Source of the DNA: Chloroflexota bacterium
GTDB taxonomy: Bacteria > Chloroflexota > Anaerolineae > Anaerolineales > UBA4823
Length of the DNA: 64,000 nt
Reading direction: 5' to 3'
Assembly: GCA_029782365.1 (NCBI GenBank)
Contig: JAKOUW010000019.1
Coordinates: 62,001 to 126,000 of the forward strand
The translations under genes were made by a program, and so were the position numbers. The notes below the pieces were generated by a model. It ran no database searches. It had not been told where the DNA came from and saw nothing but the letters and a program-made list of their open reading frames with translations. Of the stretch, positions 16,682 to 25,804 are shown piece by piece (position 1 is the first letter of the stretch; each line of letters opens with the position of its first letter).

Positions 16682-18175
16682 CTAAGGCGTACAACTATTC
16701 ACTTCCATCACTTCAAAAGGTCCGGATCGTTCCTGGAAATTTATACGACAGCCCCTGGCCAGCATGTCTCGCACAGTTTGGTCGGAGCGTGTGTCGGATA
16801 AAACCCAATACTGCTGTAATGATCTCAGCTGTTTTACCGAAAAACGTGAATTCGCAATAGCCATGCCTCTTAAAACATCAGCGGTCTGCGAAAACCAATA
16901 CTCATCGCCTTCTTTTTGCGGCCAACTATATACATTATCTGTTTTGTTCAGGTAAAAACTCGCAGCAGCAGTCAATGAATAATGGAGGCTGATCAGGGCC
17001 TCTCCGCTTTGCATATGATCACGCACGACCTTCATGGCCGCACCCTCCGGGCTTTTCGTAATTGTCCAATATCGTTGTAATCCGATGTAACTCGCAGCCA
17101 GTATAATGCCACCGGTTAAAATCAATGGTAGGTTTTTCCACCAACCTTGAAATAAATCCAGAAACCAATCCATGCCGTATGCCACGCAAAGGCCAAATGC
17201 CGGGAGAAGTACCAAAAATTGCCGAGATTGATAAGCTGGCATTTTTACGTTAAAAATAGGTTCAGCCAGTAAAAAAAATACCGCAAACGGTATAAGCACT
17301 TGAGCAATTGCATAGAATACTAGCCAAGATTTCACCTTCACCGCATAACCAAGACTTCCAGCGGCACAAATCCCAAAAATAATTGGCAGCCACATTGAGC
17401 CCCAGAAAACTCCATAGCGAGGTGGATCTCCTGCCAGTAATGCTTGGGCAACAACAGGAAAGGTTAATGGCACGGCGTTGGCAGTTCTAGACAAGTCATT
17501 CTGCAAATTTGAAATCAGCAGCGGCGCCAAAGGTAAACAACCCAACACAACCAATCCGAAACTGATCCAATATTTCTGGTTACTGTGATATTTTAAGAAC
17601 AAACAAAGCAGCTGAACACTGAGAATCAATCCATAACTATAGGCCGAAAAAATTCCAATTAAGCTGAACGCAACAAATAAGAACCACCACTTCCAATCTT
17701 GGTTTGACTTTTCTAGTTTGTATAAACACACCAGTGAACTCGTTGCAACCAGCATGACGATGATGTATGCTCTCGCCTCCTGGCTAAAATACATAATTGC
17801 AGGTGAGAATAAAAACATAAGCCAGGTCCAAATTGCCAGCCAATCGTTCAATAATCGGTGAAGGATAAAAAAGAAGATTGTTAATGAGAGCCCTGCCGAA
17901 ACCGCCGAAAGCCAACGCAGGCCAAATTCCGTTCGCAAAACGCCAAAACCAGTGGAAAATTTTAATAGAAGGTAGTAAAGCGGAGGGTGAGATTCGTAAA
18001 GGCTGTTGATGAGAATCCCATTGATGCTTTGAATGCTGACTTGAAAGCTGTATATCTCGTCAAACCATGCTGGATTTTTGGAAATCAAATAAAACCGGGT
18101 GATAAACGAACAAGATCCAATAATAGCATAAAGTAAGAAGTGGTTTATTCGTGGGTGAGAGGGTTCTTTGGACAT
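16682..18175 (-). CDS. GT-C type membrane glycosyltransferase (GT39-like)
   Basis: This 497-residue polytopic membrane protein has an Asp-Glu pair in the first loop (NPAWFDEIYSFQ, about residue 38) and then YESHPPLYYLLLKFS. This is the usual signature of GT39-like enzymes that use lipid-linked sugars. About ten membrane helices are followed by a C-terminal extracytoplasmic domain of about 130 residues. The ATG at 18175 is preferred to a TTG one codon upstream. It lies between the two secreted glycosidase-like paralogues. Confidence 0.75.
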   Translation of the reverse strand: MSKEPSHPRINHFLLYAIIGSCSFITRFYLISKNPAWFDEIYSFQVSIQSINGILINSLYESHPPLYYLLLKFSTGFGVLRTEFGLRWLSAVSAGLSLTIFFFILHRLLNDWLAIWTWLMFLFSPAIMYFSQEARAYIIVMLVATSSLVCLYKLEKSNQDWKWWFLFVAFSLIGIFSAYSYGLILSVQLLCLFLKYHSNQKYWISFGLVVLGCLPLAPLLISNLQNDLSRTANAVPLTFPVVAQALLAGDPPRYGVFWGSMWLPIIFGICAAGSLGYAVKVKSWLVFYAIAQVLIPFAVFFLLAEPIFNVKMPAYQSRQFLVLLPAFGLCVAYGMDWFLDLFQGWWKNLPLILTGGIILAASYIGLQRYWTITKSPEGAAMKVVRDHMQSGEALISLHYSLTAAASFYLNKTDNVYSWPQKEGDEYWFSQTADVLRGMAIANSRFSVKQLRSLQQYWVLSDTRSDQTVRDMLARGCRINFQERSGPFEVMEVNSCTP

Positions 18176-18235
18176 CAAAGTGCAATCAAGGGAATAATCC
18201 GATTCGATCGGCGTATGCTTTTATTCTACCCACAA

Positions 18236-18276
18236 ATAAAAAAAATAGGGTACCTGCCGTACGCAAGTACCCTATT
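18236..18276 (-). terminator. Intrinsic terminator of the second glycosidase-like gene
   Basis: Read on the - strand, a 10-bp stem (AATAGGGTAC and complement, 13-base loop) is followed by an uninterrupted run of eight T residues. It starts 15 bases after the stop codon at 18292. This is the clearest one-sided intrinsic terminator in the window. It separates the secreted protein gene from the GT-C gene downstream. Confidence 0.85.
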
Positions 18277-18291
18277 GATTCATAGTAGATA

Positions 18292-19722
18292 CTATTTAGC
18301 CCATTCTACGTAAACCGGCTTATTGTCCACATAAATACTGCTGGAGGTTGGAATAGGATTACCAAAGGTATCATAAATGGCCAGAGGTGTACCGCCAAGG
18401 TCGGCTGCTCTGAGATCACCTGCTAGTGACCATAATACCCAAACAGATTTATTTCCACGGTCAAATTTATACACCAGGACCCCCGGCAGCAATTGGCCGC
18501 TGTCCACCAATGCGCCTTGAGCGATCTCGCGTCGAGAAGCGGTATAAGCGTTCATCGTCAGTCGTGGAGACAAATCGCTGTTTATCATACCGGTATAACA
18601 CCATTCGTCATTCAGATTTCCACAGGCGCCAAATGCGGTAATCGTCTTATACCAGATGAGGGATCGGATATTATTTCTGATGCCATCGACAATACTTCTG
18701 GCAAGATAATACGCCTTCGTCTCCTCGAATCCGCTGCTTACACAGAGCGTTTTATCTGTGTACCACTTAGGATTGCACAACAATGCCAGCTCAGTTACAT
18801 AGAGTGGTTTATTAGGAACGTTGTATTTCGCCATTAGGTTTCGAATAAAAGCGGCTTTCGTGGTAATTGCCGTGCCTTCTTTATCCCAGCTTGAATTCCA
18901 GCCTGGGTTGGCGAATTTACCTGGCGCCGCGCCATAATATTCATACGAATGAAATGAGACGGCATCCATATAATTCCCGCCGCCGTTGGCAAATATACCT
19001 TCAATAAATTTCGCACGGTCACAAGTAGGTCCGCAATCCAAAACAAAGCCGGATGCAAATACCTGAGCGCTGGGGTCCGCTGCTTTTACCTGTGGGTAGA
19101 CTACTTTCAGCATTTCCGCAAAATATCCGCCGCCATACCAGAAATCTGCAGCATTGCCCCAACAACCAAACAGGCTGTTATCCATGACCAAAGCTGGATC
19201 GATATCCGGTTCGTTCATGATTTCCCAATAACGCACGTTGTAAGGTGGAACGCTGTACCGTTTCACCAATGCGTTGACAAAATTACCGAAATTTGCCAGT
19301 GCATCTGGCTTAATGGGGCCGCATGATTTACCAGTAACCATTTGAGCCCATGCGGGAATCCCTTTTACATTAACAATCGCCTTCACATTCATCGTTGAGG
19401 CCATGAGTAGGCCGCGTTCAAATTCCTTCGCTGCACTCCAGTCATAAACCCCTTGCGTAGATTCAACAGATGACCAGAGGATATCATTGGCGCGTGTCCA
19501 ATAAGTCCCAGCATCGCTGAGCTGGACAACTCCGCTTTTGTAATTGAGCGGTGTTGCGTCTGCTCCAAAAACAGTGGGAACTTGTTGACTAACGAAAGGT
19601 AAGTAAATCTTATTGGCAACGGTTCCACCCAGCGCCTTACTGGTAGGTGAACCGGCTACGCTGGCGACCAGGCTTAAGGCAACAATTAATACGAACACTA
19701 GGTATATGTTCTTGACCTTCAT
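18292..19722 (-). CDS. Secreted glycoside-hydrolase-like protein, paralogue B
   Basis: This 476-residue protein has a Sec signal peptide (hydrophobic IYLVFVLIVALSLVASVAG) without a lipobox and a TIM-barrel body. RYWEIMNEPD (Glu near 171) and LYVTELALL (Glu near 312) are the likely acid/base and nucleophile. It aligns along its length with the lipoprotein at 15107-16624, including the FGCWG, YGGGYF, FHSYEYY and C-terminal VLWSLAGD segments. It is probably released outside the cell or bound to the wall, acting on surface or environmental glycan. The substrate is unknown. GGAGG lies inside the end of the upstream gene. Confidence 0.78.
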   Translation of the reverse strand: MKVKNIYLVFVLIVALSLVASVAGSPTSKALGGTVANKIYLPFVSQQVPTVFGADATPLNYKSGVVQLSDAGTYWTRANDILWSSVESTQGVYDWSAAKEFERGLLMASTMNVKAIVNVKGIPAWAQMVTGKSCGPIKPDALANFGNFVNALVKRYSVPPYNVRYWEIMNEPDIDPALVMDNSLFGCWGNAADFWYGGGYFAEMLKVVYPQVKAADPSAQVFASGFVLDCGPTCDRAKFIEGIFANGGGNYMDAVSFHSYEYYGAAPGKFANPGWNSSWDKEGTAITTKAAFIRNLMAKYNVPNKPLYVTELALLCNPKWYTDKTLCVSSGFEETKAYYLARSIVDGIRNNIRSLIWYKTITAFGACGNLNDEWCYTGMINSDLSPRLTMNAYTASRREIAQGALVDSGQLLPGVLVYKFDRGNKSVWVLWSLAGDLRAADLGGTPLAIYDTFGNPIPTSSSIYVDNKPVYVEWAK

Positions 19723-19728
19723 ATTGGG

Positions 19729-21660
19729 TTAGACCTCCATAAAACTAAGAATGCTTTTCAAAGACCAAACATTTACCACTAATAAGGATGCTATCTGGAT
19801 TATAAACCAGGTCCAATAGGCCTTTCCCAAACGATTCTGCAAGTTATGGATCAGTGAGCTAATTCCGCCTAACAAAAAGAATATAGTCGGTATCAAGGCT
19901 GGATAAGCATAGCGGGCTGGAGAATAATACAATTTATCGGAGCCTAAAAACGACATACCTCGCACAAAAGTGAACAGCCAATACATACCAGTTATGGCCA
20001 GAAAAAGTACACCAATATCGTAGCGAAATTGTGGTTTTCGATTAATTAATAGCCAGGTGAAGGAAATAAGTGAAGAAAATATTCCGATAATAGTCACTGC
20101 GATAAAAATTCGATATGGCTTGGAACCCAACAAGGGTATTGCTCCCCATCCAAATTTTGCCCAAAAAGTGTAAAAATCTCCCACAACCGTTTGATAATAG
20201 AACCACCAGGCGCCATCTCGGTCAAGCACAGACATCAAGAGCGATGAAGGAAGTATTTGGTTCGGTAAAAAATTGGCTAAAGGTATATCAATTTGTCTCC
20301 TTAAACGAGGACCAATCATCTCTGCTGAAGCGTTCCGGACCATATTCACAAACGATCGACCTCCCCACTTTCCTTTGCTGGCATCAACATCATCAAAGGA
20401 CGGAACTTGTTCAAGTGGAAAATTACCTTCAACAATTACCAAGCCATCATAATAAACGATGCCTGTCTTCGTATTTTTGGTCCGCGGATCTAAATTCAAT
20501 CGTAAAGGAAAAATGTTTTGTGCTAAAGGCAACTTCACATGATAAGCAAAAAACCGAGGCGTAGAGTCAAGATCAACCGTTATATTGTGAATCAATGACC
20601 CGGCAGCGAAATCAGGTAAGCGAACCTGAATAGGCTTATCAGACCACATCCAGGCTCCAACGGTATAATCAGCAGATTTTGCCTGTAAACCATTTTGTAG
20701 AGGAAGCGGTTGATAAAAAGGTGCATTCCACCGAGGGTAGACCTGGGCCGCCAGGTTTATTTGAAAAGCATATTTCCCTAGAACCGTTTCCGTACGTGCG
20801 ATGCGAAACGCTCCATTTTGGGATGAAGAACGATACCAGAACAAACTATCATGCCAATCCAGACCCAAGATCAGCGCTGCGACTATTGTCACTGTGAGTC
20901 CAACCCAGATGTACCTGCGGAAAGGCGGTTTGGTTAAAGTCAAAATTAATGTCAGGATCAAAAATGGAAGAATGAATAAACCGGTTGGTTTGCTCCAATA
21001 CACCAGTATAATTGCACTGGCTGAAACCAGGATTACCGGCCATGAAAATCCGCGCTTCAGCAGGCGAACCATTCCCCAAATCACTAAACTGACAAGTGCA
21101 ATCTCAGCTACGCCATTATTGACAGCGGTCATCACATCTACAAAACCGGGCAATAGGGCCACACCAAATGATAAGCTGTAACGCAATGGATGGTTTTCAG
21201 GAGCAAGTTCGCTGGCGATCATCCAGGCGATAATCACCGTCAAGATGTAAAGCAGAAATGACATGATGCGCGACAGATAAAGCTGAGCGGCTACATCTAA
21301 TCCTGGAAACAAACGCAACGGAAGCCCAGCATAAAAATAATACAACGGCGGATCGCCCAATTGGGTTTGAGGACCAATCCACACTGGCTGAGTTGCGCTG
21401 TTCAGATTGGTGGGAGGGTTAATCCTTAACGCACTAAAAAAACCTTTGTCGATCTCAGATTGCGCAATCCCAATTCGAATTGCCTGATCATATTCCCCAA
21501 TTTGAGGCACCCTATTCCATTTGACCATCAATTGGACATATTCGAAGTGATTCGGTTCATCATAATGCATCCAGGGAGGCACTAAGAAGACATAACATAA
21601 TCCGACGCAAACAGAACACAACAGTAAAAATAAAAAAATAAAATGTTCCTGTTTTTTCAC
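19729..21660 (-). CDS. Polytopic membrane protein, DUF2142/GT-C-like
   Basis: This 643-residue protein has about twelve membrane helices and a large extracytoplasmic insertion (about residues 290-440). The first loop PPWMHYDEPNHFEYVQLM matches the PDE-x-x-HF type motif of the DUF2142/GT-C group, suggesting a polyprenyl-sugar glycosyltransferase or a transporter-like partner. The start is a GTG whose bases overlap the stop of the upstream phosphatase gene (GTGA), so translation is probably coupled. The role in polysaccharide assembly is inferred from context. Confidence 0.7.
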   Translation of the reverse strand: MKKQEHFIFLFLLLCSVCVGLCYVFLVPPWMHYDEPNHFEYVQLMVKWNRVPQIGEYDQAIRIGIAQSEIDKGFFSALRINPPTNLNSATQPVWIGPQTQLGDPPLYYFYAGLPLRLFPGLDVAAQLYLSRIMSFLLYILTVIIAWMIASELAPENHPLRYSLSFGVALLPGFVDVMTAVNNGVAEIALVSLVIWGMVRLLKRGFSWPVILVSASAIILVYWSKPTGLFILPFLILTLILTLTKPPFRRYIWVGLTVTIVAALILGLDWHDSLFWYRSSSQNGAFRIARTETVLGKYAFQINLAAQVYPRWNAPFYQPLPLQNGLQAKSADYTVGAWMWSDKPIQVRLPDFAAGSLIHNITVDLDSTPRFFAYHVKLPLAQNIFPLRLNLDPRTKNTKTGIVYYDGLVIVEGNFPLEQVPSFDDVDASKGKWGGRSFVNMVRNASAEMIGPRLRRQIDIPLANFLPNQILPSSLLMSVLDRDGAWWFYYQTVVGDFYTFWAKFGWGAIPLLGSKPYRIFIAVTIIGIFSSLISFTWLLINRKPQFRYDIGVLFLAITGMYWLFTFVRGMSFLGSDKLYYSPARYAYPALIPTIFFLLGGISSLIHNLQNRLGKAYWTWFIIQIASLLVVNVWSLKSILSFMEV

Positions 21661-22139
21661 GAATTTAATTTCCCGATTCTATAACCCATTTCGTAAATCC
21701 GATCTTTAGAGGTATTGAGGATTTTCCATAATTCACGGGCAGTGTCTTCATAATCCGCCAATTCACCGCCCATCGGATCAATAATATCTTTGTTAGATCC
21801 GACCAATTCAGAAATTAGAAAAACCCTGCCCGCTAATTCGGGAAACTCTGAAAGAAGTGCTTCCTTGTGCCCTTTTTCCATCGTAAATACCAGGTCAAAT
21901 GCCTGTAACAGTTCTTTATTTATTCCTCGTGCCCTGTGATGGGACATGTCGATGCCCCGTTCACGGAGCACTTTCAAGGTTCTAGACGAGGCGGGTTGAC
22001 CTTCATAAACCCAAGTGCCTGCCGATTCAACTTTCCAGTCACCAAACCTGGGTTGTTCCTGCAGAATTGTACGCAGTAACCCTTCAGCCATTGGCGACCG
22101 GCATACATTTGCAGTGCACACGATTAAAATAGATGCCAT
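21657..22139 (-). CDS. Low-molecular-weight protein tyrosine phosphatase (Wzb-like)
   Basis: This 160-residue enzyme has the phosphatase loop VCTANVCRSP at the N-terminus (nucleophile Cys8, Arg14) and the general-acid segment IIDPMGGE. It would remove phosphate from tyrosines, most likely on the tyrosine kinase encoded about 2 kb upstream in the same direction. In capsule and exopolysaccharide systems such a kinase/phosphatase pair controls chain length and export. It ends with a GTGA overlap with the membrane protein gene. Confidence 0.92.
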   Translation of the reverse strand: MASILIVCTANVCRSPMAEGLLRTILQEQPRFGDWKVESAGTWVYEGQPASSRTLKVLRERGIDMSHHRARGINKELLQAFDLVFTMEKGHKEALLSEFPELAGRVFLISELVGSNKDIIDPMGGELADYEDTARELWKILNTSKDRIYEMGYRIGKLNS

Positions 22140-22146
22140 GGATTTT

Positions 22147-23931
22147 TCATCTCGAGAATTTCTGTTTGAGAACCCTCATTGCAAACCGAGGATTCCCGAT
22201 CAAATATCGACGCCACTTTCCAAAGGGGTCAACAATCAGGCGCCAAAACCATTCTAATCCTAAGTAATCCAGCCACTCCGGAACAGATTTTTCATATCCG
22301 GCCAGGTAATCGAAATAAGCGCCAACCACAACACACAATTTTGCAGAAATTTGATTTCTATATTTCGATAACCAAATTTCTTGGTTCGGAGAACCTAAAC
22401 CAACAAATACGACACTTGGTTGAGAATGGTTGATTTTTTCGATTATACCTGGAATATCATCCTCCAGAAAAAAACCGTTTTGACTCCCGACAATTTTCAA
22501 GCCGGGTATTCGTCGGATTAATGACTGACCAGCCTCCTCAGCTACTCCGGGTTTACCCGCCAGGATAAACAATTGAAGGTTTTCTTCTGCCGCTTGTGTG
22601 CAAAAATCTTCGACCCAAACACGGCAGACCAATTTTTCGAGGCGGGTAGCGTGTAAGAATCGGGCTGCCAGTACCACGCCAAATCCATCCGCGAAAACAA
22701 TATCTGCTGAATTGAACACTTGTTGTAAGAAATGATCATTGTACGCCAGGTTGAGCGTATGAGCATTTGCATACAATACACTGCGTGGCTGTAAATCTTT
22801 TGCCCAGCCAATTAGCGTACGAATAAGATCTGATTTCGTCAGGCAGCTTACATTCACGCCTAATATCTCTACCCGGCCAGGTCGATTTACTTCAGCATTT
22901 GAATCCATATCATTTGACTCTTGACGAGTCCTGTTTTTGTTCGTTTTGTAAGTTTTATTCCAGGTAATGATTGCCCCGAACGAGCCAATAAAAACAATTG
23001 GCAGCATCGTGATCAACTGCAGCAAGACTCCAAATGTTACGCCAACCGCGCCTTCAACTCCAAAAATTTGCAGCACAAATTTACAAATATATTGAAAAAC
23101 GCCGACCGTCAGAGGAGCCGAAGGCAAAGTTATTCCAATTTGTAAAGTCACTAATAATAATATCATGGCTTTCAAGCTGTCTATTGGAAGCGAAAATTGA
23201 ATCGACAAAGCCCAAAAAACACAGTAGATATTCCCTAAAGCAGTTAGCCATATAAGTAAAGTTGTTACAAATGCGGACCGCCAATTTGTCCGGAGTATGT
23301 GAAAACTTTCAGCAACCGACTTGATCCACCGAAAGAGAATACGCTGGATACCTGCTGGTAACCAAGAAAAAAATCCAATCCACCGATGAAAACTAAAATT
23401 TCCACGCCAGGTGAAAGCCAGAACTACAAGCATAAACCCGAACGCCAATAAAATTAAGAAATAAGTCGGTACGTGCATTTGGGGCGGTAAAGTGATAAAT
23501 CCAAGCGATACAATTACAAGAATGCCATAGGCAATCGTATCCAATAATTTTTCCACAGCCACTGTGCTCAAGATAAAAATCTTATTTGAGCCTGCAGAAT
23601 CGTACATCCAAGCGCGGCCAATATCCCCGACACGAATAGGATAAACCTGATTCCACAGCTGTCCCATCATAAGCAGGACTAAAAGCTGATGAAAAGGTAT
23701 TTTTTTTCCCTCTTCACCTAATAAAACTTGCCAACGGAAAGTCTTTGCAAGGATATTGGCGATTACACTTACAAAGGTCATTAAGACGAAGAACCAATTC
23801 GCTTGAAATAATGCATGCTGAATGAGTGAAAATGGAATATCCTGCAAAGCAAGATAGAAAGCAAGCATGCTCACGCCAAAACCAAAAATGAAAAAAATCA
23901 ACGTTGAATTATTTTGAATAAATCGTTTCAT
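22147..23931 (-). CDS. Fusion of flippase-like (LPG synthase TM type) membrane domain and WecG/TagA glycosyltransferase
   Basis: The first 330 residues (from the ATG at 23931) form a multi-helix domain of the lysylphosphatidylglycerol synthase/UPF0104 type, with motifs such as NQVYPIRVGDIGRAW and PSAPLTVGVFQYICKF. After a short polar linker, residues from about 350 onward are a complete WecG/TagA/CpsF glycosyltransferase (VEILGVNVSCLT, YANAHTLNLA, FVGLGSPNQEIWLSKYR). The second domain would add a sugar to a lipid-linked intermediate on the inner membrane face. The first may move or bind lipid. A longer frame starts within a strong hairpin, so the ATG at 23931 is preferred (594 residues). Confidence 0.85.
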   Translation of the reverse strand: MKRFIQNNSTLIFFIFGFGVSMLAFYLALQDIPFSLIQHALFQANWFFVLMTFVSVIANILAKTFRWQVLLGEEGKKIPFHQLLVLLMMGQLWNQVYPIRVGDIGRAWMYDSAGSNKIFILSTVAVEKLLDTIAYGILVIVSLGFITLPPQMHVPTYFLILLAFGFMLVVLAFTWRGNFSFHRWIGFFSWLPAGIQRILFRWIKSVAESFHILRTNWRSAFVTTLLIWLTALGNIYCVFWALSIQFSLPIDSLKAMILLLVTLQIGITLPSAPLTVGVFQYICKFVLQIFGVEGAVGVTFGVLLQLITMLPIVFIGSFGAIITWNKTYKTNKNRTRQESNDMDSNAEVNRPGRVEILGVNVSCLTKSDLIRTLIGWAKDLQPRSVLYANAHTLNLAYNDHFLQQVFNSADIVFADGFGVVLAARFLHATRLEKLVCRVWVEDFCTQAAEENLQLFILAGKPGVAEEAGQSLIRRIPGLKIVGSQNGFFLEDDIPGIIEKINHSQPSVVFVGLGSPNQEIWLSKYRNQISAKLCVVVGAYFDYLAGYEKSVPEWLDYLGLEWFWRLIVDPFGKWRRYLIGNPRFAMRVLKQKFSR

Positions 23932-23971
23932 TGCAACACAAGATTCTAGCCCAGCACAGCATACTTTGCAA

Positions 23972-24013
23972 TCAACTACCCTTGCCAATCGATCGTATGG
24001 CAAGGGTAGTTGA
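23972..24013 (-). promoter_or_regulatory. Sixteen-base-pair perfect hairpin between tyrosine kinase and flippase-WecG genes
   Basis: A 16-bp perfect stem (TCAACTACCCTTGCCA and complement) encloses a 10-base loop. On the - strand it lies downstream of the kinase stop (24049) and upstream of the next ATG (23931). No T-run follows. It could be a weak terminator or attenuator overcome by the NusG-like factor of this cluster, or an mRNA stabiliser. Its function is not shown by the sequence. Confidence 0.7.
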
Positions 24014-24048
24014 ATATGATCTTATTTGATTAAATTTCGCCAGGGGAT

Positions 24049-25728
24049 TCAGGCAGCTTGTTCTTTCACATCCGACTCTTTATCGATTTTTTTGCGCGGC
24101 ACAAAACCGCCTTTCTCTCGCTTGCTGCTACCTTCTTCCGTATAATTGGAATAATAGGAATAGTAATATCCACGGTATTGGTAATAATAGTAATATCGAG
24201 AACGTTTCAGCTCTACACCGTTAATGACCACTCCCAACGTGTGGGCACCAACTCGATGCAACTGCTCGGCGGCTTGCCGGAGCGCAGCCAATTTTGTTTG
24301 CCCAGGTTTCACAACGAGAATGATCCCATCAGCGCGCTGTGATAAGATCGCAGCATCGGTAACTGCCAGAACCGGGGGCGAATCAATCACCACCATATCA
24401 AATACATTCTGTAAACTCTTGAGGATCGATTGCATTTTTTCGGAACCAAGAAGCTCGGATGGATTCGGGGGAATCCCACCGCTCGTCAGCGCAACCATAT
24501 TGTTAATTCCAGTTTCCTGGCTGATGCCATCCAAGTTAAATTCAGACTGAACAAACATTTCCGTCAAGCCATGCCGGTTTGCCAACCCCAACAATTTATG
24601 AACACGCGGCCTGCGCAGGTCTGTATCGATTAGAACGACTTTCTTTTCGCTTTGAGCCAAAACCACGGAAAGGTTGGCAGCAATGGTTGACTTACCATCC
24701 GATGGAGAAGGGCTGGTGACTAAAATGACACGCGGCGGTTTATCTACGCTGGCGAACTGGATATTCGTGCGAATAGACCGGAACGCTTCTGCAACAGGGG
24801 TGCGAGGCTGCACATGCGCGATTAATTCACTCTGGCTGGTGTCGTACCGCGAAATTGCGCCTAAGACTGGCAAACCTGTGATCCGTTCAACATCTGCCGG
24901 GTCTCGTAAAGTATCATCGAACATTTCAGCAGCAAACACACCGGCAATTGCTAAAACCAGACTTCCCAACGCCCCAATCAAAGTATTGGTGAGCGTACGG
25001 GGTTTGATTGGAGTTTTCCCAGGTTTGGCTTCCTCAACCGCGATAATCGTGGAAATGGACTGCTCCTCGGTAAGGCTAATTTGTTGGAGGCTTTGCACCA
25101 AAGTGTTTTTCGCCAGACGGTAGGCAGTTAAATTGGCATCCAACTGAGCATACTGCGGATCGCTTGTTGATAAATTTTGTTTTTGATCGATAATATCATT
25201 GATCTGGCGATCGAGCTCCCCAATTTGATTATTCAAGGCGTCTTTTGATGATGCATAGCGATCACTTTGCAACTTAATCACATAGGTTTGTAATTGTTTG
25301 ATCAGCTCGTTCGCAATATCAGCCGCTCTTTGCGGGTTCGTGTCTTGAACAATGATTGTGACCATAACAGTATCACGAACCGCTTGTGTAGTAATTGCAT
25401 TCTTCAATTGGTTCAACGTGAGCTGGTTGTTTAATTTTAAAGCGTCAATCACACCCTGAAGTACTTTATCACGTGTAACCAAATCCAGGTAAGTTGATTG
25501 ATTCCTTTGGCTGACAAGCAGTGTATTATAAGAATTTCCACCCGAACCTGGCGCCTCGTTGATCAAGAATGTGGATGACGATTGATACACAGGGGTCGTT
25601 TGCTTGGAGTATATATAAGCTGTTCCCCCTCCTATTAGAGCTGCGATAATAAATAACCACAGCCAATGTGACAATATTCCTAAATATCGACGAATATCAT
25701 CTGACAAATTTGATTCCGAAACTTGCAC
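24049..25728 (-). CDS. Polysaccharide chain-length/tyrosine autokinase (Wzz-BY-kinase)
   Basis: This 559-residue membrane protein joins a Wzz-type domain, with two membrane helices (about 22-42 and 245-270) around a coiled-coil periplasm-facing region, to a BY-kinase. The kinase has Walker A SPSPSDGKSTIAANL, Walker A' VVLIDTDLRRPR and Walker B MVVIDSPPV. The tail at 511-529 has 12 tyrosines in 19 residues, the autophosphorylation cluster. It controls export and length of a surface polysaccharide. I choose the GTG at 25728, seven bases after AGGAG; a TTG at 25734 is too close to that site. Confidence 0.94.
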   Translation of the reverse strand: MQVSESNLSDDIRRYLGILSHWLWLFIIAALIGGGTAYIYSKQTTPVYQSSSTFLINEAPGSGGNSYNTLLVSQRNQSTYLDLVTRDKVLQGVIDALKLNNQLTLNQLKNAITTQAVRDTVMVTIIVQDTNPQRAADIANELIKQLQTYVIKLQSDRYASSKDALNNQIGELDRQINDIIDQKQNLSTSDPQYAQLDANLTAYRLAKNTLVQSLQQISLTEEQSISTIIAVEEAKPGKTPIKPRTLTNTLIGALGSLVLAIAGVFAAEMFDDTLRDPADVERITGLPVLGAISRYDTSQSELIAHVQPRTPVAEAFRSIRTNIQFASVDKPPRVILVTSPSPSDGKSTIAANLSVVLAQSEKKVVLIDTDLRRPRVHKLLGLANRHGLTEMFVQSEFNLDGISQETGINNMVALTSGGIPPNPSELLGSEKMQSILKSLQNVFDMVVIDSPPVLAVTDAAILSQRADGIILVVKPGQTKLAALRQAAEQLHRVGAHTLGVVINGVELKRSRYYYYYQYRGYYYSYYSNYTEEGSSKREKGGFVPRKKIDKESDVKEQAA

Positions 25729-25804
25729 GATCAAACTCCTTTTCGAGATTTGTTTTATATTACCACAAGTCCTTCTGACATCTCTAATAATTTGCTAATA
25801 AGGA

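Noticed and set aside
23932..24003. Longer N-terminus for the flippase-WecG fusion
   Set aside because: It would begin inside a 16-bp hairpin and adds a Cys-rich stretch not typical of the family; the hydrophobic protein start fits the ATG at 23931.
24142..24198. Tandem DNA repeat at the kinase tail
   Set aside because: The repetitive look comes from tyrosine codons (TAT/TAC) and is explained by the autophosphorylation tail.
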